A stretch of 64,000 nucleotides of DNA from Paenibacillus sp. BK033 (GCF_004345425.1 NZ_SLVP01000009.1:124001-188000); one strand, 5' to 3'; positions 33,216 through 42,412 are shown, counted from the first letter of the stretch. The notes: generated by a model from the sequence alone, not told the origin. Made by a program: numbers and translations.

Positions 33216-33244
33216 TTGTTCCTTCCGCGGGATCATGTTAATAT
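33216..33244 (+). promoter_or_regulatory. Sigma-A promoter of nrtR
   Basis: TTGTTC (33216-33221) and TAATAT (33239-33244) are 17 bp apart. Transcription would begin near 33251, just before the ATGAAAT repeats. Confidence 0.65.
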
Positions 33245-33254
33245 GACACTATAA

Positions 33255-33285
33255 ATAATAAAACATGAAATATGAAATATTATTG
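33255..33285. promoter_or_regulatory. Probable NrtR operator 1
   Basis: AATAAT and ATTATT flank AAAACATGAAAT and a second ATGAAAT. The 13-mer AAAACATGAAATA is shared with the palindrome at 34124-34146. It lies at the transcription start of nrtR, as expected for repression. Confidence 0.55.
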
Positions 33286-33296
33286 AGGTGACTGGA

Positions 33297-34088
33297 ATGG
33301 CCCGTTACAACTCCGAAGAAGAAGTTCTCGCCCATTACGATCCGAAGAAGTACCGGACACCTGATGGCTATACCAGCGATATTGCGGTATTTACGATCGT
33401 TAGCGAGCCAATCGCGCCGAATAAGCCGCCGAAGCGGACGATGAAGCTAATGCTGATCCGCCGGGCACGGCAAGACCGTGAAGGAAGCCCGAATATCGAA
33501 GGCGGGAAGTGGGCGCTGCCGGGAGGTTTTATCGATCCCGAGGAGGTTGCTTACGAAGCGGCTAAACGCGAATTATCCGAAGAGACCGGCGTAGAGGGCA
33601 TTCATATCCGGCATTACGGGGTCTATGACAAGCTGGGCCGGGATAAACGGGGATGGATCATCTCCAATGCCCATTACGCGATTGTGCCGGAGGATTATCT
33701 CGAGAAGCGCAAGGCGGCCGACGATGCGGAGGAGGTGGCACTCTTTACGATCGAGGAGATTAAGGAGCTTGAGCTTGCCTTCGACCATCGCGAAGTGATT
33801 GCCGACGCTTACGAAATGATCCGCAAGGATATGCTGCTCTCGACCGTCGCGCGCAGCTTCCTGCCGCTGGAATTTACGCTAAGCGAACTGCAAAGCGTGC
33901 TTTTAACCGTTACGGACAGCCCGAAGGTAGCGAAGTATTCGACATTCCGGAACCGTGCCGAACGCCTTCCGTTTATTGAGGTCGTTCGAATCGACGGCGA
34001 ACCCAAAACCACGTCAAGGAACTCCAAGCGCCCATCGATTTTGTACCGTTTCAAAGAGGGAGAGCCTCTGGAGTCGATCTACTTCTAA
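33297..34088 (+). CDS. nrtR: NrtR-type Nudix repressor of NAD genes
   Basis: A 263-residue regulator: a Nudix domain (about 28-165) fused to a C-terminal winged helix (about 180-255). The Nudix box is GGFIDPEEVAYEAAKRELSE plus ETG. The C-terminal part (LEFTLSELQSVLLTVTDSPK, STFRNRAERL) is the DNA-binding NrtR_DNA domain. NrtR senses ADP-ribose and controls NAD biosynthesis in many bacteria, and here four NAD genes follow. I chose ATG 33297 (GAGGTG at 6 bases) over GTG 33288, which is inside the RBS. It is probably autoregulated. Confidence 0.9.
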   Translation: MARYNSEEEVLAHYDPKKYRTPDGYTSDIAVFTIVSEPIAPNKPPKRTMKLMLIRRARQDREGSPNIEGGKWALPGGFIDPEEVAYEAAKRELSEETGVEGIHIRHYGVYDKLGRDKRGWIISNAHYAIVPEDYLEKRKAADDAEEVALFTIEEIKELELAFDHREVIADAYEMIRKDMLLSTVARSFLPLEFTLSELQSVLLTVTDSPKVAKYSTFRNRAERLPFIEVVRIDGEPKTTSRNSKRPSILYRFKEGEPLESIYF

Positions 34089-34123
34089 AGATATTGTCAG
34101 GATACCTGTTCTTTTTAAGTTTA

Positions 34124-34146
34124 TTATTTCATAAAACATGAAATAA
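34124..34146. promoter_or_regulatory. Probable NrtR operator 2
   Basis: TTATTTCAT, 5 bp, ATGAAATAA is a perfect inverted repeat with 9-bp arms, in the 81-bp gap between nrtR and the nicotinamidase gene. It probably covers an internal promoter. The boxes themselves are not clear, though TTGTCA lies at 34094. Confidence 0.65.
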
Positions 34147-34169
34147 GGAATAAGAGGAGATGGCTAGCG

Positions 34170-35096
34170 ATGACTACGAATAATCAGCTTGTTACCCCGT
34201 TTGATCGATTGTTCCAGGCGGCCGAAATTGGCGGGAAAAGCAGCGCCACAATGAATGTTGTGCTGGAGGAAGCGGCAAAGGAGCAGCTGCCGCCAGCGGA
34301 AGCGGATCAGGAGAAAATTCTGCTGCTGGTCATCGACCAGCAGAACAGCTTCATCGAAGGCGGTGACTTGGGGGTTCCCGGTTCCGTGCAGGATACCATT
34401 CGGCTTGGGAAATTTATGTATCGAAATTTGCATAAAATCACACAAATCGCATTGACCAAAGACGTCCATACGCCGCTGCAGATTTTTCACCCATGCTGGT
34501 GGATAGACCGCAGCGGCAAGCACCCCGCACCCGTCGAAACGGTGATTACGGTAGAGTCGGTCATGAATGGAGATTGGACGCCGGTCTTCTCGCCGGCAAG
34601 AAGCCTTGCCTATCTTCACGAGCTTAAGGCGGGAGGGAAGAGAGAACTCCGGATCTGGCCTTACCACTGCCTGGAAGGAACAAACGGCGTGGAGCTCGAG
34701 AGCCAATTCATGAACCTTGTCTACTTCCATACGGTGGCCAGAAGAAGCACGCCGATTATTTTGGAGAAAGGGCAGGATCCGTTAAGCGAAATGTACGGTG
34801 CGTTCTACCGGGAAGATGGCGTGGCGAGCGATGCCAACCGGGCTTTTCTGGACAGCCTTTTGGATTATAACCACATTTACATCGCCGGCCAGGCACTTTC
34901 GCATTGCGTGCTCGATACGATGAAGCATATTTTGGAGCATCACGCGGAGAACCGGGCATTGACCGAAAGCATACATCTGCTGACGGATTGCTCGAGCCCG
35001 ATACCGGGTACGGAAGCTATGACGGACTTGGCGATCATGGAGCTAGTTAAGCGATACGGCATTCAGCTCGCGACGGCGGAGGGCCTGACGATATAA
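34170..35096 (+). CDS. pncA: Nicotinamidase-type cysteine hydrolase
   Basis: A 308-residue enzyme of the isochorismatase-like hydrolase fold. The triad is visible: Asp in LLLVIDQQNSF (about 53), Lys in ILEKGQDPLSEMYGAF (about 197) and Cys in AGQALSHCVLDT (about 240). Position between nrtR and pncB indicates nicotinamide to nicotinate conversion, the first step of salvage. It is about 100 residues longer than usual PncA (180-210). The extra length is an N-terminal 45 residues and inserts with TKDVHTPLQIFHPCWWID (the metal-binding DxH-like region). RBS AAGAGGAGATG precedes ATG 34170. Confidence 0.85.
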   Translation: MTTNNQLVTPFDRLFQAAEIGGKSSATMNVVLEEAAKEQLPPAEADQEKILLLVIDQQNSFIEGGDLGVPGSVQDTIRLGKFMYRNLHKITQIALTKDVHTPLQIFHPCWWIDRSGKHPAPVETVITVESVMNGDWTPVFSPARSLAYLHELKAGGKRELRIWPYHCLEGTNGVELESQFMNLVYFHTVARRSTPIILEKGQDPLSEMYGAFYREDGVASDANRAFLDSLLDYNHIYIAGQALSHCVLDTMKHILEHHAENRALTESIHLLTDCSSPIPGTEAMTDLAIMELVKRYGIQLATAEGLTI

Positions 35097-35122
35097 GCAA
35101 AAGCCTACGGAGGTAATGGGAT

Positions 35123-36622
35123 ATGAACAACGCACAGCAAATCAAGAAATACGCGGACGACAGCCTTGCGCTGCACACGGACTTATACCAGGTGAATATG
35201 GTGGAGACTTATTGGGCGGAAGGGATGAGCGAGCGGAAGGCGGTATTCGAGCTCTATTTCCGCAAGCTGCCTTTCGGGAACGGCTACGCGATCTTTGCGG
35301 GTCTGGAACGGATTATCGAGTATGTGCAAAGCTTTGGATTTACCGATTCGGACCTGGCGTATTTGCATGACGAGCTTGGTTATGAAGAGGATTTCCTCGC
35401 TTACCTGAAGCAGCTTCGCTTCACCGGCAAAATGACCGCCATGCGCGAAGGAGAGCTGGTCTTCGGCAACGAAGCGATCCTCCGGGTGGAGGGTACGCTG
35501 GCCGAAGCCCAGTTTATCGAGACGGCGCTGCTTAATATCGTCAATTACCAGACGCTGATCGCGACAAAGGCTTCGAGAATCCGCAATGCCGTTGGAGATG
35601 CGCCGCTTCTCGAATTCGGCACGCGCCGCGGACATGAGATGGACGCCGCTCTATGGGGTTCGCGGGCTGCCATCATCGGCGGCTGCGATGCGACCTCGAA
35701 CGTGCGCTGCGGCAAACGGTTTGGCGCAAAGGTATCGGGCACGCATGCCCATGCGATGGTGCAGGCGATGCTGGACGAATACGAAGCGTTCCTCCGCTAT
35801 GCGAAGCGGCAGAAGCAGATGAACCGCAAATGCGTCTTCCTTATCGATACGTACGATACGCTCAAATCGGGCATTCATAACGCGATTCGAGTCGTGAAGG
35901 AGCTTGGCATCAAGGATCTGTTCGAAGGAGTCCGGCTTGATTCGGGCGATCTCGCTTATTTGTCGAAGGAAGTCCGCAAGCTGCTGAACAAAGCCGGTTT
36001 TGAAGAAACCCGTATTTATGCCTCGAATGATCTCGATGAATATACGGTTCTGAATTTGAAGTCGCAAGGCGCGGTTATCGATGCATGGGGAATCGGAACA
36101 AAGCTCATTACGGCGTATGATCAACCGGCTTTAGGCGCAGTCTATAAAATTGTGGCGATCGAAGATGATCATGGAAAAATGGTCGACACGATCAAAATTT
36201 CGGGCAATCCCGAGAAAGTGACCACTCCGGGGAGGAAGAAGCTGTACCGGATCATTAATCTGGTGAATCACCGCTCGGAGGGCGATTATATCGCGCTGGA
36301 AGAGGAGAAGCCGCAGGAGGAAGGGCGCCTCAAGATGTTCCATCCGGTCTACACTTACATCAGCAAATTCGTAACGGATTACGAAGCGAGAGAGCTTCAT
36401 GCGGATATTTTCGCGGACGGTAAGCTGGTATACGAGACGCCCGGGCTTTATGAGATTCAGGCTTTTGCGAAGGATAATTTGGAGCTGCTCTGGGACGAAT
36501 ACAAGCGGAATCAGAATCCGGAGGATTATCCGGTGGATCTAAGCCAGCGCTGCTGGGACAACAAGATGAATCTCATCCATGCGATGAAGGAGAAAGCGGA
36601 AGGAGTGACCAAAGAGACATGA
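35123..36622 (+). CDS. pncB: Nicotinate phosphoribosyltransferase
   Basis: A 499-residue enzyme that makes nicotinate mononucleotide from nicotinate and PRPP. Family marks: LHTDLYQVNMVETYW at the N terminus, LEFGTRRGHEMDAALWGSRA (about 155-175), SGTHAHAMVQAM (with the conserved His) and GVRLDSGDLAYLSKEVRKLL. The C-terminal domain is present. It starts 26 bp after pncA with GGAGG before ATG 35123, and its stop overlaps the start of nadD by 4 bp. Confidence 0.95.
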   Translation: MNNAQQIKKYADDSLALHTDLYQVNMVETYWAEGMSERKAVFELYFRKLPFGNGYAIFAGLERIIEYVQSFGFTDSDLAYLHDELGYEEDFLAYLKQLRFTGKMTAMREGELVFGNEAILRVEGTLAEAQFIETALLNIVNYQTLIATKASRIRNAVGDAPLLEFGTRRGHEMDAALWGSRAAIIGGCDATSNVRCGKRFGAKVSGTHAHAMVQAMLDEYEAFLRYAKRQKQMNRKCVFLIDTYDTLKSGIHNAIRVVKELGIKDLFEGVRLDSGDLAYLSKEVRKLLNKAGFEETRIYASNDLDEYTVLNLKSQGAVIDAWGIGTKLITAYDQPALGAVYKIVAIEDDHGKMVDTIKISGNPEKVTTPGRKKLYRIINLVNHRSEGDYIALEEEKPQEEGRLKMFHPVYTYISKFVTDYEARELHADIFADGKLVYETPGLYEIQAFAKDNLELLWDEYKRNQNPEDYPVDLSQRCWDNKMNLIHAMKEKAEGVTKET

Positions 36623-37245
36623 CGGCAAGCCCTCGGAAAATCGGCATTTACGGCTCTTCTTTTGACCCGATTACGAATGTGCATTTATGGACGGCTTCGA
36701 CGGTGGCGCACCGCAAAAGCTTGGATTTAGTGATTTTTCTGCCCTCCTCCAGCATGCGCCATGACAAGAAAACGAACACCAGCGACGAGCACCGGGTTAA
36801 TATGATTAAGCTTGCGATTCAGGATAATCCGAAGTTTGTTTATGATCCCTACGAGCTTACGGTTCTGGCGGGCATGCAATATACGTTCCACACGATGAGG
36901 CATTTCCGCGAGCAATATCCGGAGGATGAATTGTATTTTATTATGGGCGCCGATCTTCTGGTCGATATCGCGGACGGCAAATGGTCGCATGAGAAGGAAT
37001 TGATTGAGGAAAATAAGTTTATCATAATGGCACGTAATGGCATTGATATGACGGAAGCGATCTCCCGTTCGCCGCTGCTTCGCAATCATGACGACGGACG
37101 GTTCCAGCTGATGAGCAAAGGGCTTGCCATGGAGATCAGCTCGACCTATATCCGGGATGAATTCGGCCGGGGCGGGGAGCCGAGATATTTGCTGCCGGAT
37201 TCGTGTTATGACTATATCAAGAAAAACGGCTTGTACCGTATTTAA
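36619..37245 (+). CDS. nadD: Nicotinate-nucleotide adenylyltransferase
   Basis: A 208-residue nucleotidyltransferase that joins NaMN and ATP to deamido-NAD. The first motif is IGIYGSSFDPITNVHLWTAS, in which the usual GxFDPxHxGH has become GSSFDPITNVH: the first His is Thr but the second His remains. The second motif, MEISSTYIRDEFGRG, is complete. Translational coupling to pncB (ATGA overlap) and the following nadE support the role. The altered first motif sets it apart from the housekeeping NadD, and a second copy elsewhere in the genome is likely. Confidence 0.88.
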   Translation: MTASPRKIGIYGSSFDPITNVHLWTASTVAHRKSLDLVIFLPSSSMRHDKKTNTSDEHRVNMIKLAIQDNPKFVYDPYELTVLAGMQYTFHTMRHFREQYPEDELYFIMGADLLVDIADGKWSHEKELIEENKFIIMARNGIDMTEAISRSPLLRNHDDGRFQLMSKGLAMEISSTYIRDEFGRGGEPRYLLPDSCYDYIKKNGLYRI

Positions 37246-37267
37246 CGATTAAAGGAGGCGCATGGCG

Positions 37268-38107
37268 ATGACCTTGCAGCAGCAGATTATTGAGAAATTG
37301 GGCGTAAAACCGCAAATTGATCCGCAGGAGGAAATCCGGAGAACAATCGATTTTATTAAGGATTACGTAACGTTCGCGAGAAAAACGGCTCTTGTTCTCG
37401 GCATTTCGGGCGGACAGGATTCGACGCTTGCCGGCAAGCTTTGCCAAATGGCGATGAATGAATTAAACGACGAAGAGGGAGTAAAGACCTACCGCTTTAT
37501 CCCTGTCCGGCTGCCATACGGCAACCAGAAGGATGAACAGGATGCGCAGGATGCGATCGCTTTTATCGGGGCCGAAGGCTTTATCACGATTAATATTAAG
37601 GCGGCCGTTGACGCCGGAGCGGCGGAATACGAAGCCCGGACAGGGAAGAAGCTGAGCGATTTCACGAAGGGCAACCGGAAGGCGAGAGAGCGGATGATTG
37701 CCCAGTTCGAGATTGCGGCGGAGGAGAACGGGCTCGTTGTCGGAACGGATCATGCGGCCGAGGCGATTACGGGCTTTTACACGAAATTCGGCGACGGCGC
37801 GGCGGATCTGACTCCGTTATACCGGCTGAACAAACGGCAGGGCAGACAGATCTTGAAGGAGCTTAACTGCCCGGAGCATCTGTACCTGAAGACCCCGACC
37901 GCGGACCTTGAAGAGAATAAGCCGCAGCTTGCCGACGAAGTGGCTCTAGGCGTAACTTACGACGATATCGACAACTACCTGGAAGGCAAGGAAATTGGCG
38001 AGAATGAGCGGCAAAAGATCGAGAACTGGTATATCCGGACGATTCATAAACGGGAGCAGCCGGTGACCGTATTCGACCGTTGGTGGAAAAAAGTTGACGG
38101 AAAATAA
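37268..38107 (+). CDS. nadE: Ammonia-dependent NAD synthetase
   Basis: A 279-residue enzyme that amidates deamido-NAD. The P-loop is LGISGGQDSTLAGKL (about 43-57). VVGTDHAAEAITGFYTKFGD is the second signature and KTPTADLEENKPQLADE the third. No glutaminase domain is present, so ammonia is the nitrogen donor, as in the Bacillus NadE. I prefer ATG 37268: AGGAGG is 9 bases upstream, and the N terminus (MTLQQQIIEKLGVKPQIDP) matches the Bacillus enzyme. The ATG at 37262 is only 3 bases from the RBS. It is the last gene of the NAD operon. Confidence 0.95.
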   Translation: MTLQQQIIEKLGVKPQIDPQEEIRRTIDFIKDYVTFARKTALVLGISGGQDSTLAGKLCQMAMNELNDEEGVKTYRFIPVRLPYGNQKDEQDAQDAIAFIGAEGFITINIKAAVDAGAAEYEARTGKKLSDFTKGNRKARERMIAQFEIAAEENGLVVGTDHAAEAITGFYTKFGDGAADLTPLYRLNKRQGRQILKELNCPEHLYLKTPTADLEENKPQLADEVALGVTYDDIDNYLEGKEIGENERQKIENWYIRTIHKREQPVTVFDRWWKKVDGK

Positions 38108-38120
38108 GAGCTTTAAGGCA

Positions 38121-38165
38121 CGAAGCCTATCCGGCATTCGCAAGAGCGACGGGTAGGTTTTTTTG
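38121..38165 (+). terminator. Terminator of the NAD operon
   Basis: CCTATCCG and CGGGTAGG pair, with a long loop, and are followed by TTTTTTT. Confidence 0.65.
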
Positions 38166-38241
38166 CAAGAGATTGTTTTTATTTTCGAAAAAATCTGCTA
38201 TTCTACTGGTGATCAGCTAATGGATTGGGGAGTGAGAACTT

Positions 38242-39324
38242 TTGAAACCGGTTACAGTGTATGATATTGCGAAGGAAGCGAATGTATCGGTTGCAACGGT
38301 ATCGCGGGTTTTGAACAACACGGCCCCCGTAAAAAAGTCAACGAGAGATCGCATCGTAGAATTGATGAACAAGTACCAGTTTCAGCCTAATGCATTAGCC
38401 CGAAGCCTGTCCAAGAAGGAGACGGGCATGATCGGCATTATTTTGCCGGACATCACCAATCCGTTCTTTCCGACCGTTCTGGCCGGGTTTGAGCAAGAGG
38501 CGAGAATCAAAGGCTACACGTTCTTTCTATGCGATACCGTTTCGACAAACGGGGATTCGAAGGAGCAATACGAGCGAGAATCGCAGTATCTCAGCCTGCT
38601 GATGGAGAAGCAGGTAGACGGCATCGTAATGATTGGCGGCCGGATCAACCTGGCTAAGCCGAGCGAAGCTATGGTCACCGAGGTGGTTGATATCAGCAAG
38701 CGCGTCCCGACTTTGCTGATTAACGGCCATTTGCCCGGGCAAAACATTCATTCCGTCTGCGTGGACGAGCGGGAGGGAGCCGAGCTTGCCACGCAGCATC
38801 TGATCGATCTCGGTCATCGGGATATCGCGTTCGCCGGCGGCTATCAGAGCATGGCGAATACGCTTCAGCGCGTTCAGGGCTTTGTGAAGACGATGCAGAA
38901 AAACGGGCTTACGGTCCGGAAAGAATGGCTGCTGGACGGCGGCTTTACGGTAGAGAAGGGCAAGCTGTTCATGAATTATTTGCTTAGCCTGCCGGAGAGG
39001 CCCACGGCAGTGTTTTGCGCGAATGATCTGGTGGCCATTGGTGCTCTTAAAGCTGCATATAATGCCGGTCTGCGGGTGCCGGAGGATTTGTCGCTGGTCG
39101 GCTTTGACGATGTTCCGTACGCGTCCAACAGTATTCCGGAGTTGACGACGGTGTCCCTGAAATGCTATGACATCGGGAAGTACGCGGCCGAGCAGCTCCA
39201 TAAGATGATTACCAAAAGCAAGGTAAGCAGGAAAGCGAAGCTGAGACCGGAGCTCGTCATTCGCGAATCAACGGCTCCGCCAAAAGGCTCAAGGGTAAAT
39301 GGGCCAAATGGAATATTTAGATAA
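38242..39324 (+). CDS. LacI family transcriptional regulator
   Basis: A 360-residue regulator. The HTH is residues 3-30 (TVYDIAKEANVSVATVSRVL plus NNT), followed by the hinge (YQFQPNALARSLSKKET) and a periplasmic-binding-protein-like sensor domain (about 60-335; GMIGIILPDITNPFF, GFDDVPYAS). It lies upstream of the GH35-ABC operon in the same direction. Two TGAAACssGTTTCA palindromes in between fit LacI-family DNA binding. It likely represses or activates the operon in response to a galactoside. Start TTG 38242 has GGGGAGTGAG before it. A possible promoter is TTTTTA-N17-TATTCT (ending 38204). Confidence 0.92.
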   Translation: MKPVTVYDIAKEANVSVATVSRVLNNTAPVKKSTRDRIVELMNKYQFQPNALARSLSKKETGMIGIILPDITNPFFPTVLAGFEQEARIKGYTFFLCDTVSTNGDSKEQYERESQYLSLLMEKQVDGIVMIGGRINLAKPSEAMVTEVVDISKRVPTLLINGHLPGQNIHSVCVDEREGAELATQHLIDLGHRDIAFAGGYQSMANTLQRVQGFVKTMQKNGLTVRKEWLLDGGFTVEKGKLFMNYLLSLPERPTAVFCANDLVAIGALKAAYNAGLRVPEDLSLVGFDDVPYASNSIPELTTVSLKCYDIGKYAAEQLHKMITKSKVSRKAKLRPELVIRESTAPPKGSRVNGPNGIFR

Positions 39325-39342
39325 ATATTTCAAAAAACTTTC

Positions 39343-39372
39343 TTGACAACGCTTTCATGTCTGATTTAGAAT
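39343..39372 (+). promoter_or_regulatory. Sigma-A promoter of the GH35 operon with cre site on the -35
   Basis: TTGACA (39343-39348) and TAGAAT (18-bp spacer; TTAGAA at 17) form the promoter. The minus strand reads TGAAAGCGTTGTCA over 39344-39357, a perfect match to the cre consensus TGWAANCGNTNWCA. CcpA would block RNA polymerase directly. Confidence 0.8.
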
Positions 39373-39407
39373 CAAGGTGTCAAAGCAATACACGGTTCGA
39401 ACAAAAA

Positions 39408-39421
39408 TGAAACCCGTTTCA
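39408..39421. promoter_or_regulatory. LacI-type operator 1
   Basis: TGAAACCCGTTTCA has 6-bp arms around CC. It lies about 30 bp after the expected transcription start. Confidence 0.7.
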
Positions 39422-39531
39422 ATGTAATCGGCTATCATCATATTATCCACCTGAAATGCACGTAAGAATACCGTAAATATGACAGTTCATGTTGTTTCGG
39501 ATCGAATGTGTGTTTTATTTTTACCAAAAAA

Positions 39532-39555
39532 TGAAACGGGTTTCATGAAACGGGA
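39532..39555. promoter_or_regulatory. LacI-type operator 2 with extra half site
   Basis: TGAAACGGGTTTCA (39532-39545) is the reverse complement of operator 1. The adjacent TGAAACGGG gives a third half site. The two operators are 124 bp apart, a distance that allows looping. Confidence 0.7.
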
Positions 39556-39584
39556 TACATGTTATCGATCGGGGGTCGTCCAGA

Positions 39585-42362
39585 ATGGGTTTGGATACAC
39601 AGGCGATATCGGCAGTTCAGTTCGAGGCTGATGCAGTACGTATACACGGAGAACCCAAGCTGCTCTTAAGCGCCTCGCTCTTTTACTTCCGTATTCCGAG
39701 GCTGCTGTGGAAGGAACGGATGGAGCAGCTGAAAGCTTACGGCTATAACAGCATCGATGTTTACTTCCCGTGGAACTACCACGAACGGAAGGAAGGCGAA
39801 TGGGACTTCAGCGGCGAGCGTGATGTCGAAGCCTTCCTCGAAGCGGCAAGAGATGCGGGATTATGGGTGATCGCAAGACCGGGACCTTACATTTGCTCCG
39901 AATGGGACGGCGGCGCGCTTCCGGCGTACCTGCTGGCGCAAGGCGTCGAGATTCGGCAGAATGATCCGGTATTCCTGTCCCGGGTGGCTGCCTGGTTCGA
40001 CCGGATTATCCCTCTTCTGAAAGCTTTCCAGGCTGACGAAGGCGGGACGGTTATCGCGGTGCAGCTGGATAACGAGCTGGACTTCTATGATTGCAAGGAT
40101 CCGAAAGGGTATATCGGCGCATTAAGAGATTTGGTACTGGCGCACGGCATTTCGGTTCCGCTGTTCGCTTGCGCCGGTCAAGGCGGATTGCTGCAAGCCG
40201 CGGGTATTGCAGAGGGAGTAGCCCCAACCTGCAACTTCTATCCGGATAACCGGGATCCCGAGTTCGAGCAGAAGGTGCTTCATTACGGCGGGCTTATGGA
40301 GGAGCTTGGTTATCCGCTCCTCGTTACCGAGACCAACCGCGCGCATTACCTGCTTCGCCGATTGCTCGGCTGCGGGGCCAAGCTTCTGGGACCTTACCTT
40401 CAGGTATCGGGTACGGACTTTGGTTTTACGAACGCCACAAACAATTGGGGTAAGCCGCTTGCGTTTATGACATCGGATTACGATTTTGGCGGAATGATCT
40501 CGCCGGAAGGGCATATCCGGGAGGAAGCTTACGAAGGCAGGCTGCTTGGCAGAATTATCGAAGCTTACGGAAGCAGGCTGGCTGAGGCGAAAGCAGCCGG
40601 GGCCGCAGACGAGGAATTCATCAAGAACGGTCAATGGACTAATATTGCCGGCCCGTATGTGCTCGAGCTGAAGGATGGCGGCCAGCTGTTGTTCCTGACG
40701 AATCTGGACGACGAGGATAAAGAGCTAACGATTGCCGGTTCCGATTCGTTTATCTTGCGGGGAGGCCGATCGCTTGCTCTTCCGTATCAGGTCCCGTTAG
40801 CGGGCTGGGGATTGGAAGGGGTATTGGAGCAATCAACAGCGGAGCTTTATTACGCGAACCAGACGGCAAACCGCAGGGTGCTTGCATTCCATACGGAAAG
40901 CGCCGGTCAAATTCAGCTAAGCAGTCGGGAGATAGCGGCCGTTGAATCCGAGAACTGCACGACAGACATGCAGGACGATCGGTTAAGCATCAGGTTCGAT
41001 GGAGTGACGGAAGCCGTATGCCGGATAAATACCCGCAGCGGAGACATTTTGACAATTGCGATCCACGATAAAGTAAAAGCGCTTTATATGGATGAAATGG
41101 ATGAAGAAGGATTATTGCACACCTGTTCATCAGACATTCAGCCTGCGGATAAAGAGCAAACGGAGGTCGCCAATTGGCAGCTTAGCTCCTTGAATGGAGC
41201 GGAGCCGATGGTTTCGCCGGAGTCTAAGCAATCGAAAGCTGAAGCCGTGTATCTGGAGCAAAACGAAATATACCGAGGCTATGGCTGGTATGAAGCAGCT
41301 GTTCCGGCTGAGCGGGCGGAGGTCGCAGAGGGCGTGCTGATTCGAAACGGCAGCGACGTGATCTCGCTTTATGCGGACGGTCATTACGTGGGAACTGCGG
41401 TTCCGGGCGGCAGCAGCAGCTATCTTCCGTTAAAGGAAGGGCTGACGCAAGGCAAGCTGGTTGCCCGTACCGAAATCTGGGGACATTCCAACTTCGATGA
41501 TGCCAGACTGCCGGGCTTAAAGCTTAACGCTTTAAAAGGTCTTACGGGCATGACGCTTGTAACCAGGCAGCATGAACTAAGCCGTAATTGGAGCGTGTAC
41601 CGCGCCGCGGACCGAACGATTCGACCGGAGCTTACGGCGGAAGCCGACCGGAAGCTATGGCCGGTTGTGAACCTGGGCGGCTGGCTGTCGCCGGATCATC
41701 CCGCCTTTGAATATTACCGGAAAAGCTTTATTCCCGGGGAACGGGCAGACAGCTGGATCCTTCACTTTGAAGGCATGCAATCGACGGCGAAGGTGTTTGT
41801 TGATGGGAAGTGGGCTGGAGACGTTGGACCGTTCGATCCTTATGTCGACCTATCCGGTCTGCTCACAGCCGGGCAGCCAGCAGAGCTTGCCATCTTCCTG
41901 GAGAGAGTCATTGGTCTTCCTGCGGGAAGAAGAGCGGTTATGTATGAGGGAATAAAGGCGACGGATTGGTTGATCAGCGGTGCGGAAGAGCCTGAGCTTG
42001 CTGCCCATGCGAATGCAGCACGTTCGCAGTCCCAGGATGTTGAGCTTCCCGTGCAGCTGGAGCCGGGTCAGACGGCATGGCTGTACAGCACCATACCGAA
42101 TTCAGATAACGGAAAGGGCTGGCGTGCAGCGGTTTCCGGATCAGGGCTTAAGCTGACCGTGTTCGTCGAGGGACGAATAGTTGGACGGATTTGGACACCT
42201 GGGGATGAAAGCCGGCCGGTTATTACCGGTGGCAGCCAGCAGTCGGTTTACTTGCCGGGCGTTTGGTTTAACAAGAAGGAAGGCGAGCTTGCCATCCTCT
42301 TGGAAGCCGTTGATCAAGCAGCTCCTTGCAGGCTGGATGCCATTAGGCTTCAACAGGTCTAG
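39585..42362 (+). CDS. GH35-type beta-galactosidase
   Basis: A 925-residue enzyme, cytoplasmic since no signal peptide is present. The GH35 barrel occupies about residues 20-330: LLSASLFYFRIPRLLWKERM, YGYNSIDVYFPWNYHERKEG, VIARPGPYICSEWDGGALPA. The acid/base is E164 (AVQLDNELDFYD) and the nucleophile E249 (LLVTETNRAH). The rest is beta-rich, with galactose-binding-like modules near 560-700 and 720-920. It starts behind the LacI operators and precedes a sugar ABC importer. The system thus likely takes up a beta-galactoside, perhaps plant galactan or galactolipid fragments, and splits it inside the cell. Confidence 0.9.
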   Translation: MGLDTQAISAVQFEADAVRIHGEPKLLLSASLFYFRIPRLLWKERMEQLKAYGYNSIDVYFPWNYHERKEGEWDFSGERDVEAFLEAARDAGLWVIARPGPYICSEWDGGALPAYLLAQGVEIRQNDPVFLSRVAAWFDRIIPLLKAFQADEGGTVIAVQLDNELDFYDCKDPKGYIGALRDLVLAHGISVPLFACAGQGGLLQAAGIAEGVAPTCNFYPDNRDPEFEQKVLHYGGLMEELGYPLLVTETNRAHYLLRRLLGCGAKLLGPYLQVSGTDFGFTNATNNWGKPLAFMTSDYDFGGMISPEGHIREEAYEGRLLGRIIEAYGSRLAEAKAAGAADEEFIKNGQWTNIAGPYVLELKDGGQLLFLTNLDDEDKELTIAGSDSFILRGGRSLALPYQVPLAGWGLEGVLEQSTAELYYANQTANRRVLAFHTESAGQIQLSSREIAAVESENCTTDMQDDRLSIRFDGVTEAVCRINTRSGDILTIAIHDKVKALYMDEMDEEGLLHTCSSDIQPADKEQTEVANWQLSSLNGAEPMVSPESKQSKAEAVYLEQNEIYRGYGWYEAAVPAERAEVAEGVLIRNGSDVISLYADGHYVGTAVPGGSSSYLPLKEGLTQGKLVARTEIWGHSNFDDARLPGLKLNALKGLTGMTLVTRQHELSRNWSVYRAADRTIRPELTAEADRKLWPVVNLGGWLSPDHPAFEYYRKSFIPGERADSWILHFEGMQSTAKVFVDGKWAGDVGPFDPYVDLSGLLTAGQPAELAIFLERVIGLPAGRRAVMYEGIKATDWLISGAEEPELAAHANAARSQSQDVELPVQLEPGQTAWLYSTIPNSDNGKGWRAAVSGSGLKLTVFVEGRIVGRIWTPGDESRPVITGGSQQSVYLPGVWFNKKEGELAILLEAVDQAAPCRLDAIRLQQV

Positions 42363-42412
42363 CCGGAAGACGAAGGGCTAAATCAATTAGTAATGGGTAA
42401 GGAGGTCTTCAC

